This document shows, in pieces, positions 49,320 through 57,175 of a stretch of DNA of 64,000 nt. The translations under genes and the position numbers were made by a program. The DNA is taken from positions 1 through 64,000 of the forward strand of contig NZ_FUIA01000009.1 of assembly GCF_900163665.1 (NCBI RefSeq), written 5' to 3'. The notes under the pieces are model-generated. The model saw only the letters and a list, made by a program, of their open reading frames with translations, made no database searches and was not told the origin of the DNA. Numbering within the stretch: position 1 is the first letter of the stretch; every line of letters begins with the position of its first letter. The DNA comes from Frigoribacterium sp. JB110 (GTDB taxonomy: Bacteria; Actinomycetota; Actinomycetes; Actinomycetales; Microbacteriaceae).

Positions 49320-50882
49320 ATGACGGCTGCAGAGCACGTGCCGGGCGGCGCAGCGTCGCCCGGCACGGCGGCTGTCGCCGAGCCGCTGCTCGAGGTGCGC
49401 GGCATCTCGAAGCGGTTCGGCGCGACGCCCGCGCTCACGGATGTCGGCTTCGACATCCGGCCGGGCGAGATCCACTCGCTCACCGGCGAGAACGGCGCGG
49501 GCAAATCGACCCTGATGAAGATCATCACCGGGAACTATGCACCCGACACCGGAACGATCCTGGTGCGGGGCCAGCCGGTCACCTTCGCATCGCCGCGCGA
49601 GGCACAGGCGGCGGGCATCGCGATCATCCACCAGGAGCTGAACACGATCCCTGAGATGACCGTCGCCGAGAACCTCTCGCTCGGTCAGGAGCCGAACACC
49701 TTCGGCGTGCTCAACAGGCGCAGGCTCGTCGAGGAGGCCAAGAAGAAGCTGGCGCTGGTCGGCAGCGACATCGATCCGCGCACGCCGATCGGTCGGCTCA
49801 GCGTCGGCATGCAGCAGATGGTCGAGATCGCCCGCGCGCTCGCAGAGGACGCGCAGGTGCTCGTGCTCGACGAGCCGACCGCCGCGCTCAGTCAGAGTGA
49901 GAGCGCCAGACTGTTCGCACTGCTGGGGAAGATGCGCGAGCGGGGCATGGGGCTCGTCTACATCTCGCACCGCATGGAGGAGCTGTGGCGGCTCTCCGAT
50001 CGGCTCACGGTGCTGCGCGACGGCAAGTTCGTCGGCACGAAGCGGATGTCGGAGACGAGCTCGCAGGAGATCGTCTCGATGATGGTCGGCCGCGAGATCA
50101 ACGACCTCTACGGCCACACCGCCCGCGAGATCGGCGACGTGCGGCTCGAGGTGCGCGACGTCGCGGGCCGCGGCGGCATCGGGCCGGTGAGCTTCGACGT
50201 GCGCGGCGGCGAGATCGTCTCGCTGGTCGGGCTGATCGGTGCGGGTCGAACCGAGGTCGTCCGGATGATCTACGGCGCCGACAGGGCGACATCAGGTCAG
50301 GTGCTCCTGGACGGTGAGCCGCTGCGTTCCACCGATCCGAAGCGCAGCATCCGCGACGGCGTCGCACTGCTCCCGGAGAGCCGGAAGGAGCAGGCGCTGT
50401 TCCTCGAGCAGTCGGTGACGGAGAACATCGAGATCTCGACGCTGGGGCGGCACTCCACGTTCGGGGTGACCTCGAAGCGCCGGATGCGCCGGATCGTCCA
50501 GCCCATCTGGGACTCGCTGCGCGTGAAGGCCTCGTCGCCCGAGATCGAAGTGAAGTCGCTCTCGGGCGGCAACCAGCAGAAGGCCGTACTGGCGCGCATG
50601 CTGCTGCAGCAGCCACGGCTGCTGATCCTCGACGAGCCCACGCGCGGCGTCGACATCGGAGCCAAGAGCGAGATCTACCGGATCATCGACGAGATCGCAG
50701 CGGGAGGCGCCGCCGTGCTCATCGTCAGTTCCGACCTGCCGGAGGCGCTCGGCATCTCCGACCGCCTGCTGGTGATGCACGAAGGAGGGCTGGTGGCCGA
50801 ACTCGACGCGGAGCAGGCCACGGAGGAATTGGTGATGGAGCATGCGACCGGCACGTTCCATGGTGATGAGAGGGAGGCGTGA
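49320..50882 (+). CDS. CUT2 sugar ABC transporter ATP-binding protein (RbsA type), cassette F
   Basis: A 520-residue tandem ABC ATPase. Domain 1 has GENGAGKST, LSVGMQQMVEIARAL and LVLDEPTAALS; domain 2 has GLIGAGRTE, LSGGNQQKAVLARML and LILDEPTRGVD. The domain 2 Walker A is degenerate as in other RbsA proteins. It is a paralogue of 37455-39044. The stop overlaps the permease start region (GTGATG). Confidence 0.9.
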   Translation: MTAAEHVPGGAASPGTAAVAEPLLEVRGISKRFGATPALTDVGFDIRPGEIHSLTGENGAGKSTLMKIITGNYAPDTGTILVRGQPVTFASPREAQAAGIAIIHQELNTIPEMTVAENLSLGQEPNTFGVLNRRRLVEEAKKKLALVGSDIDPRTPIGRLSVGMQQMVEIARALAEDAQVLVLDEPTAALSQSESARLFALLGKMRERGMGLVYISHRMEELWRLSDRLTVLRDGKFVGTKRMSETSSQEIVSMMVGREINDLYGHTAREIGDVRLEVRDVAGRGGIGPVSFDVRGGEIVSLVGLIGAGRTEVVRMIYGADRATSGQVLLDGEPLRSTDPKRSIRDGVALLPESRKEQALFLEQSVTENIEISTLGRHSTFGVTSKRRMRRIVQPIWDSLRVKASSPEIEVKSLSGGNQQKAVLARMLLQQPRLLILDEPTRGVDIGAKSEIYRIIDEIAAGGAAVLIVSSDLPEALGISDRLLVMHEGGLVAELDAEQATEELVMEHATGTFHGDEREA

Positions 50883-51883
50883 TGAGTACTGCCACAACCG
50901 CCCCGAGCGCGGCGACGTCGGTCGCACGCCGCGAGGAGCGCGTCCGGAAGCTGTTCTACTGGTGGGATCGCGTCGGCATTCTCGGCGTGCTCGTGCTGCT
51001 GATCGTGGTCGCGTCGTTCGCGTCGGACAACTTCCTATCGTTCAGCAATGCGATGGACGTGCTCCGCGCGATCTCGATCAACGCGATCATCGCCGCCGGC
51101 GTGACCATGATCATCCTGACGGCGGGGATCGATCTGTCTGTCGGATCGATTCTGGCGGTCGCCGGATGCGCAGGCGTGCTCCTGCACGTGGCAGGCCTGC
51201 CTGCACCCATCGCCGTGATCGGCGGCATCCTGGCAGGCGCACTCGCCGGAGTGCTCAACGGCACGCTCGTCGCCCTGCTCGTGCTGCCGCCGTTCATCGT
51301 GACGCTCGGTGCGATGACGTATCTGCGCGGCACGGCGTACGCGCTGCTCGACGGACAGCCGCTGATCGCGAACGACCTGTCGTACGAGGCGCTCGGGTCG
51401 AGCTACGTGTCGGTCGTGCCGACGCCGGTCATCATCATGCTGATCGTCTACGCGGTCGTGTGGTTCGTGCTGGAGCGCACCACATTCGGGCGGCACGTCT
51501 ACGCGGTGGGCGGCAATCCGGAGGCCGCGCGCCTGGCGGGCATCAACGTGAAGAAGACGCTCGTGTGGGTGTACACGATCGGCGGCGCATGTGCAGGGCT
51601 CGGGGGCATCCTGTTCTCGGCGCGCGTGCTGTCTGCGCAGCCGAACGCGGGCCAGAGCTACGAGATGGACGCGATCGCCGCTGTCGTGCTCGGCGGCACG
51701 GCGCTGGCCGGCGGTCGCGGACGGATCCTCGGCACGCTCATCGGCGCGATGATCATCGGAGTGCTCTCGAACGTGCTGGTGCTCACCAACGTGCCGTACT
51801 TCTACCAGCTGATCATCAAGGGCGCGGTGATCGTGCTGGCGATCACGCTCGACTCGCTGCGCCGGTTGGGCCAATCCCGATAG
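50882..51883 (+). CDS. CUT2 sugar ABC transporter permease (RbsC type), cassette F
   Basis: A 333-residue permease with about nine to ten hydrophobic segments beginning near residue 33. LTAGIDLSVGSILAVAG, FGRHVYAVGGNPEAARLAGI and AAVVLGGTALAGGRGRI are the family signatures. The ATG at 50882 is chosen over a GTG one codon earlier because GGAGG is too close to the GTG. It completes the binding protein-ATPase-permease importer and ends the operon, followed by a strong hairpin. Confidence 0.9.
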   Translation: MSTATTAPSAATSVARREERVRKLFYWWDRVGILGVLVLLIVVASFASDNFLSFSNAMDVLRAISINAIIAAGVTMIILTAGIDLSVGSILAVAGCAGVLLHVAGLPAPIAVIGGILAGALAGVLNGTLVALLVLPPFIVTLGAMTYLRGTAYALLDGQPLIANDLSYEALGSSYVSVVPTPVIIMLIVYAVVWFVLERTTFGRHVYAVGGNPEAARLAGINVKKTLVWVYTIGGACAGLGGILFSARVLSAQPNAGQSYEMDAIAAVVLGGTALAGGRGRILGTLIGAMIIGVLSNVLVLTNVPYFYQLIIKGAVIVLAITLDSLRRLGQSR

Positions 51884-51891
51884 TCACGAGT

Positions 51892-51946
51892 CGTCGAGAT
51901 GCCCCGGAATGGTCCGAAACTGCGACCATACCGGGGCATCTCGACG
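51892..51946. terminator. Terminator-like hairpin sharing the family-1 GAGATG arm
   Basis: CGTCGAGATGCCCCGG and CCGGGGCATCTCGACG are perfect complements, and ATGGTC/GACCAT extends the stem inward with one A-A mismatch, giving about 23 pairs around a 9-base loop. It starts 9 bases after the permease stop. Confidence 0.75.
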
Positions 51947-52002
51947 ATCGCCAGGCGGTTCGCGAGTGTGGCGTGGGGTGCGGGCGCGGGTAATCTGGCG
52001 GA

Positions 52003-52530
52003 GTGACGAACGCCGCGCTGGAACGTGCTGAATCGCTGATCGCCCAGATCCCGGACTACCCGGAGCCGGGGGTGCTGTTCCGCGACATCTCGCCGCTGAT
52101 CGCGGACGGCGAAGCCATGCGCGCCGTGTGCGATGCGATCGTCGAGCCGTTCCGCGGATCGTTCGACATCGTCGCGGGCATCGAGGCGCGCGGCTTCCTG
52201 CTCGCCGGCTACATCGCAGCGCAGACCGGCGTCGGCATGCTGCCGATCCGCAAGGCAGGCAAGCTCCCGCGCCCGGCCGCCGCGGTGTCGTACTCCCTCG
52301 AATACGGCACCGCCACGATCGAGGGCCCGGATGTGCTGAAGCCCGGTGAGCGCGTGCTGCTGCTCGACGACGTGCTCGCCACCGGCGGCACCCTCGCCGC
52401 GGCGCATCAGCTGGTGGCAGATCTCGGCGCCGTCGTGGCGGGGACCGGGGTCATCCTCGAGCTCACAGGCCTCGGCGGCCGCGAGCGCGCAGGCGACGTG
52501 CGCACGGTGTTCACCGCACCCGCGTTCTGA
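52003..52530 (+). CDS. apt: Adenine phosphoribosyltransferase
   Basis: Converts adenine and PRPP to AMP in purine salvage. The 175-residue protein has IPDYPEPGVLFRDISPL at the N-terminus, GIEARGFLLAG, RKAGKLPR and the PRPP loop LLLDDVLATGGTL at about residues 119-131. The GTG start agrees with the family length. No good Shine-Dalgarno is seen, so leaderless or weakly initiated translation is possible. The purine permease at 53770 is close by. Confidence 0.92.
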   Translation: MTNAALERAESLIAQIPDYPEPGVLFRDISPLIADGEAMRAVCDAIVEPFRGSFDIVAGIEARGFLLAGYIAAQTGVGMLPIRKAGKLPRPAAAVSYSLEYGTATIEGPDVLKPGERVLLLDDVLATGGTLAAAHQLVADLGAVVAGTGVILELTGLGGRERAGDVRTVFTAPAF

Positions 52531-52584
52531 CGCCGCAGCGGCCGCGCACTCGCCGCAGGCTCACCCTCAGCGCAGCCCGGGCAT

Positions 52585-52627
52585 CCGGAGACTTGAAGAA
52601 ATGAGTCTGCACGGGAGACGTCTCCGG
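52585..52627. terminator. Weak hairpin after apt
   Basis: CCGGAGAC and GTCTCCGG form an 8-base stem, with AGACT/AGTCT pairing inside. The sequence echoes the family-2 hairpins (tgaagaaatgag, ctccggtggg) but is rearranged. Confidence 0.35.
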
Positions 52628-52664
52628 TGGGCGGGAGCCGCACGTCGCCCAGTAGCGTGAAGGG

Positions 52665-53744
52665 GTGAGCTCACAGGTCTATCCCGCCGTCGTCGCGATC
52701 ATGCTCGGCGTCGGTCTCGCCATCGTTCTGTTCATCCCGTTCGTCGCGGTGCAGTACCGCAGGGCGGGGCGGCTGTCGCTCGTGCAGATGATGGTCTGGG
52801 GGAGCTTCCTGGTCTACGGACTCGCGCTGTGGACCTACACGCTGCTGCCGCTGCCGAACCCGGCGACGATCAGATGCGTCGGCGCGCAGACGACGCCGTT
52901 CCAGTTCGTCGACGACATCCTGAGCTATCCGATCGGCTCTCTCGGCGCGATCGCGCGCAACCCTGCCGTGATGCAGGTCCTGCTCAACATCGCGCTGTTC
53001 GTACCGTTGGGCTTCTTCCTCCGGATGGTGTGGCGCCGAGGGGTCGTGGTCACGACCATCGCCGGGCTGGCGATCTCATTCCTCATCGAGTGCACGCAGT
53101 ACACCGGTGTGTGGGGCATCTACTCCTGCGGGTACCGACTCTTCGACGTCGACGACCTGATCGCGAACACCGCAGGAGCACTCGCCGGAGGCGTGCTCTC
53201 GCTCGCGCTGAGACCGACCCTGGCGCGGTGGGACGCGGCCTACGAGCCGCCGACGGCACGCCCCGTGACGTTCTGGCGCCGGATGCTCGGCATGCTGTGC
53301 GATGCCGTCGCGTACTGGCTGGTCGGCGCCGTCGCCGGTGTCGCGGTGAGCGGGTTCCTGCTCGTCGTCCTGGGCCGCGACCTCGGTGGCGAGTCGAAGC
53401 TGGCCGATATCGCCTTCACCGCGGTTCCGCTGGTGCTGTTCGGCCTGATCACGCTGACCACCGGACGCACCATCGGCGACGCGGCCATCGCCATCCGGTG
53501 GCAGGGCGGAGCGCGCCCGGAGATCGTGCGCAATCTGCTGCGCTACGTCGGGGGAGTGGGCGGGTGGCAGCTCGTGATCGCGTTCGCTCCTGGCCTCGAT
53601 GCGCTGTTCGTGCTCGTCGTGGTGATCGCGCTGATCGCCACACCGGCCCGCGGCGGGCTGGCAGGCCTGATCTCCGGTGCCCGCCCCGTCGATTCCCGCG
53701 CCGAACCCGCCCGCACCGCCGAGCCGCCTGCCTCCGCTGACTGA
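52665..53744 (+). CDS. VanZ-RDD membrane protein
   Basis: A 359-residue integral membrane protein of unknown role. The N-terminal part (to about 190) is VanZ-like, with LLNIALFVPLGFFLRMVWRR, ECTQYTG and LFDVDDLIANTAGALAG. The C-terminal part (about 195-340) is an RDD domain (MLGMLCDAVAYWLV, GRTIGDAAIAIRW). About nine membrane segments are expected. VanZ proteins are linked to glycopeptide tolerance and RDD proteins to transport; the fusion occurs in actinobacteria. GTG start with AAGGGG upstream. It stands alone between apt and the purine permease. Confidence 0.78.
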   Translation: MSSQVYPAVVAIMLGVGLAIVLFIPFVAVQYRRAGRLSLVQMMVWGSFLVYGLALWTYTLLPLPNPATIRCVGAQTTPFQFVDDILSYPIGSLGAIARNPAVMQVLLNIALFVPLGFFLRMVWRRGVVVTTIAGLAISFLIECTQYTGVWGIYSCGYRLFDVDDLIANTAGALAGGVLSLALRPTLARWDAAYEPPTARPVTFWRRMLGMLCDAVAYWLVGAVAGVAVSGFLLVVLGRDLGGESKLADIAFTAVPLVLFGLITLTTGRTIGDAAIAIRWQGGARPEIVRNLLRYVGGVGGWQLVIAFAPGLDALFVLVVVIALIATPARGGLAGLISGARPVDSRAEPARTAEPPASAD

Positions 53745-53769
53745 CCCGCGCCCCGCGCGTCCGGCCGCC

Positions 53770-55206
53770 TCAGACGCCGAGCAGCGCGCTGATCGGGTCG
53801 ATCGTGAAGTAGATCACGAACAGTGCGCCGACGACCCACATCAGCGGGTGGATCTCGCGGGCCCGGCCTCGGGCGAGCTTGACGATGATGTAGGCGAGGA
53901 ACCCGGCGCCGATGCCATCGGCGATCGAATAGGTGAACGGCATGAAAGCGATCGTGAGGAACGCGGGAAGTGCCACGTCGATCGACTTCCAGTCGATGCC
54001 TGAGACCTGTGTCAGCATCAGGAACCCGACCAGCACCAGCGCCGGCGCCGCCGCCTCGTACGGCACCAGCGCCACCAGCGGTGCGAATAGCGTCGACAGC
54101 AGGAAGGCGATGCCGGTCACGACGGAGGCGAGGCCCGTTCGCGCCCCCTCCGCGACACCGGCGGTCGACTCGACGAAGGCGGTGTTCGACGACACCGAGC
54201 CCGCGCCGCCGGCGATCGCGCCGACCGAGTCGACGATCAGGATCTGCTTGGTGCGCGGCGGGTTGCCGTTCTTGTCGAGCAGCTTCGCCTCACCGCCGAT
54301 GGCGACCATCGTGCCCATCGTGTCGAAGAAGTCGGCGAGCATCACCGTGAACACCAGCAGCACGAGGGCGACGGGTCCGATGTGCACGAAAGCGCCGACG
54401 ATGTCGAACTGGCCGAGCAGCGAGAAGTCGGGCAGCGCGAAGACTCCGTCGAAGGTCGGCGGCGAGTTGAAGCCGCCTGGATTGTCCTCGCCGCGCCCGC
54501 CGATGTGCATGGTGTTCTCGAGGATCACCGCGAGCACGGTCGAGGCGAGGATCGAGATCAGGATGGCGCCGCGCACCTTGCGCACGTGCAGCACGATCGC
54601 GAGCACCAGGCCGAAGACGAACACCAGGATCGGCCAGGTGCCGAGGTTGCCGAGCGAGAGGATGGTGCCGCCGTCGCCGACCACGAAGCCGGCGTTGGTG
54701 AGCCCGATGAGCGTGATGAACAGGCCGATGCCCACGCCGATCGCGGTCTTCAGCGGCGCGGGAACGGCGCGGAAGACGGCGGTGCGGAACCCGGTGAGCA
54801 CCAGGATCAGGATGAGCACGCCTTCGATCACGATGACGCCCATCGCGTCCGCCCAGGTGACGTCGGGCATCGTGGCGATCGAGTACGCCACGATCGCGTT
54901 GATGCCCAGGCCCGCGGCCATCGCGAGAGGGAAGTTGGCGAGCAGACCCATCAGGATCGACATCACGCCGGCGATCAGCGCGGTCGCCGAGGCGATCATG
55001 CCGAGGTTCGGCGCGTCGCCGCCGCCGAGGAATTCGCCCGTGCTGTCGGGGGAGGTGCCGATGATCAGCGGGTTCAGCACGATGATGTAGCTCATCGCGA
55101 AGAAGGTGACGAGACCGCCGCGGATCTCGGTGCCGATCGTGGAGCCGCGCTCCGAGATTCTGAAGAAGCGATCGATTGCGTTCGGGCGCGCCGTGGTCGT
55201 CGTCAT
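53770..55206 (-). CDS. NCS2-family purine (hypoxanthine/guanine/adenine) permease
   Basis: A 478-residue transporter of the AzgA/GhxP branch, importing purine bases by proton symport. Twelve to fourteen hydrophobic segments fill the protein. GLVTFFAMSYIIVLNPLI near the N-terminus, GLGINAIVAYS, and NTAFVESTAGVAEGARTG are characteristic of the branch. It is convergent with the VanZ-RDD gene. Its role pairs with the apt gene 1.2 kb away for salvage of external bases. Confidence 0.88.
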   Translation of the reverse strand: MTTTTARPNAIDRFFRISERGSTIGTEIRGGLVTFFAMSYIIVLNPLIIGTSPDSTGEFLGGGDAPNLGMIASATALIAGVMSILMGLLANFPLAMAAGLGINAIVAYSIATMPDVTWADAMGVIVIEGVLILILVLTGFRTAVFRAVPAPLKTAIGVGIGLFITLIGLTNAGFVVGDGGTILSLGNLGTWPILVFVFGLVLAIVLHVRKVRGAILISILASTVLAVILENTMHIGGRGEDNPGGFNSPPTFDGVFALPDFSLLGQFDIVGAFVHIGPVALVLLVFTVMLADFFDTMGTMVAIGGEAKLLDKNGNPPRTKQILIVDSVGAIAGGAGSVSSNTAFVESTAGVAEGARTGLASVVTGIAFLLSTLFAPLVALVPYEAAAPALVLVGFLMLTQVSGIDWKSIDVALPAFLTIAFMPFTYSIADGIGAGFLAYIIVKLARGRAREIHPLMWVVGALFVIYFTIDPISALLGV

Positions 55207-55302
55207 GAGGTCATCGTTCCATTGCTAGGGGAGAACCGCGAGAGGAATGCGCGGAACAGAGGCCGGATCTCCACGCCGGGCGTAGCATGAGAGGAAGAAG
55301 AA

Positions 55303-55318
55303 TCATGCGTTCGCATGA
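55303..55318. promoter_or_regulatory. Palindrome upstream of the SDR gene
   Basis: TCATGCG and CGCATGA form a perfect inverted repeat around a two-base centre, 31 bases before the SDR start and in the divergent region with the purine permease. It may bind a dimeric regulator; none is encoded next to it. Confidence 0.4.
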
Positions 55319-55349
55319 AGTTCAGGCGCGGGAAACCGGAGGTTCAATT

Positions 55350-56102
55350 ATGGCATTCGACGGAAGAGTCGCACTCGTGACCGGCGGAGGATCGGGCATC
55401 GGCGAGGCCACGGCGAAGGAACTCGCCTCGCTCGGCGCGAAGGTCGTCGTCACAGACATCAAGCTCGCCTCCGCACAGCGCGTGGCCGACGAGATCACCG
55501 AGGCCGGCGGTGAGGCTTCGGCGTTCGAGGGGAACACCGCGGTCGCCGCCGACAGCGAGAAGGCCGTCGCCTTCGCGGTGGACACCTACGGAAAGCTCAA
55601 CTACGCCGTCAACAACGCCGGCATCGGAGGCGCCAGCGCCCCGGTCGGTGAGATGGACCTCGACAGCTGGGACACGGTCGTGGGCATCAACCTCAACGGC
55701 GTCGCCTACGGCATGCGCCACCAGATCCCCGCAATGCTCGCCGCGGGCGCCGAGGAGTCGGCCATCGTGAACATGGCATCGATCCACGGCACGGTCGCCG
55801 CTCCCGGCAACGCCGCGTACGCGGCGACGAAGCACGCGGTCGTCGGCGTCACGAAGAACGCCGCAGCCGAGTACGGCGCGCAGGGCCTCCGCGTCAACGC
55901 AGTCGGCCCCGGCTACATCGACACGCCGCTGCTCGCCGGCGCGCCAGCGGAGGTGAAGGACGGACTGGTCGCCAAGCACCCGCTCGGTCGCCTCGGCCGC
56001 CCGGAGGAGATCGCCACGGTCATCCGGTTCCTGCTCTCCGACGACGCCTCGTTCGTCACCGGCTCGTACTACCTGATCGACGGCGGCTACACCGCGGTGT
56101 GA
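55350..56102 (+). CDS. SDR-family oxidoreductase (FabG-like)
   Basis: A 250-residue short-chain dehydrogenase. TGGGSGIG lies at about residues 11-18, NNAGIGG, MASIHG and YAATK give the active site, and GLRVNAVGPGYIDTPLL then SFVTGSYYLIDGG the end. GGAGG eight bases upstream decides the ATG at 55350. It stands alone, so a function in a specific pathway cannot be inferred; general carbonyl or alcohol oxidation is likely. Confidence 0.83.
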   Translation: MAFDGRVALVTGGGSGIGEATAKELASLGAKVVVTDIKLASAQRVADEITEAGGEASAFEGNTAVAADSEKAVAFAVDTYGKLNYAVNNAGIGGASAPVGEMDLDSWDTVVGINLNGVAYGMRHQIPAMLAAGAEESAIVNMASIHGTVAAPGNAAYAATKHAVVGVTKNAAAEYGAQGLRVNAVGPGYIDTPLLAGAPAEVKDGLVAKHPLGRLGRPEEIATVIRFLLSDDASFVTGSYYLIDGGYTAV

Positions 56103-56117
56103 CGCCGGTACGTCGGC

Positions 56118-57053
56118 TCAGCCGCCCAGCACGACATTGGTCGGCGCCTCGCCGCGTGCGAGGCGCCCGGCCTGTGCGGCGACCAGGCGTGCGATCCGGG
56201 TGAACATGGCCCGGCTGATGCCGCCGGCGTGCGGTGCGACGATCGAGCCTGGCAGCGACCACAGCGGGTGGTCGGCGGGCAGCGGCTCCGGGTCGAAGAC
56301 GTCGCTGGCCATCCGGATGCGGCCTCGGCGCACGTGATCGACGAGCGCATCGGTGTCGACGCTGGTGCCGCGGCCGACGTTGACCACGAGTGCGTCATCC
56401 GGGAGCGCGCTGAGCACGGTGTCGTCGATGATGTGGCGGGTCGCGTCGCCCCCTGGCAGGGCATTGATGAGGATCTCGGCGGTGGGTGCGAGATCGTGCA
56501 GCTCGCCGAGTGCGTGCACCTGCACACCGTCCTCGACGCGGGCGGAGGATGCCACGGGAACGATCTCGACCTCGAACGGCGCGAGCCTTGAGGCGATCGC
56601 CTTTCCCACGCCGCCGTAGCCGAGCAGCAGCACGCGGCGGTCGGCGAGGCCGCGCGACCACGACTTGGTCCATTCCGCGCGGTCCTGCTGGCGCACGAAG
56701 TCGGCGAGCTGGCGCTGGGCCATCAGGATGAGCCCGATCGTCAGTTCGGCGGTCGCCGTCTCGTGCACGCTCGACGCGTTCGCGAACGGCAGCCCGTCCG
56801 GCAGGTAGGCGTGCACGTCGTCGTACCCGATCGACTGCCCCTGCACCAGGCGCGGTGCGAGTGCGGCGAGGTGCTCGGCCATCGAACCGGGCTTCGCCAT
56901 GTACGGCATCACGACCATATCGGCGCGCTCGACGGGCGGATTCTCATCCGGGCTCCACAGCACGACATCGACGTCGAGGCTCGGATCCAACTCGCGGCGC
57001 ACGTCCGCGACGAGGTGCTCAGTGGGGACAGTGACGACAACGTGCTCAGCCAT
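56118..57053 (-). CDS. D-2-hydroxyacid dehydrogenase, NAD-binding
   Basis: A 311-residue oxidoreductase of the phosphoglycerate dehydrogenase/glyoxylate reductase family, reducing 2-keto acids. GYGGVGKAI near residue 149-157 binds NAD. The catalytic Arg is in VNVGRGTSVD, the Glu in FDPEPLPADHPLW and the His in APHAGG, all present. It is convergent with the SDR gene. The upstream side carries a family-3 repeat at 57083. Confidence 0.85.
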   Translation of the reverse strand: MAEHVVVTVPTEHLVADVRRELDPSLDVDVVLWSPDENPPVERADMVVMPYMAKPGSMAEHLAALAPRLVQGQSIGYDDVHAYLPDGLPFANASSVHETATAELTIGLILMAQRQLADFVRQQDRAEWTKSWSRGLADRRVLLLGYGGVGKAIASRLAPFEVEIVPVASSARVEDGVQVHALGELHDLAPTAEILINALPGGDATRHIIDDTVLSALPDDALVVNVGRGTSVDTDALVDHVRRGRIRMASDVFDPEPLPADHPLWSLPGSIVAPHAGGISRAMFTRIARLVAAQAGRLARGEAPTNVVLGG

Positions 57054-57082
57054 GTTTCCACGCTAGTCCACCGGCCGTCGCC

Positions 57083-57170
57083 CGCGCGTTCGGCAACAGA
57101 CCGCGCGTTCCGCAACACCGATTCCGGATGATCGTGTGCGGGAACGCGCAATCTGTTGCGTTGTGCGCGG
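57083..57170 (+). repeat. Family-3 repeat, copy A
   Basis: An 88-base element, same length and orientation as 62054-62141. The two share an unbroken block of 27 bases (57114-57140, with CACCGATTCCGG and GATCGTGTGCGGG) and matching ends. It can fold as GCGCGTTCCGCAACAC against GTGTGCGGGAACGCGC with outer CAACAGA/TCTGTTG. It ends just before the stop of the big phosphoesterase gene. Confidence 0.8.
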
Positions 57171-57175
57171 TGAGG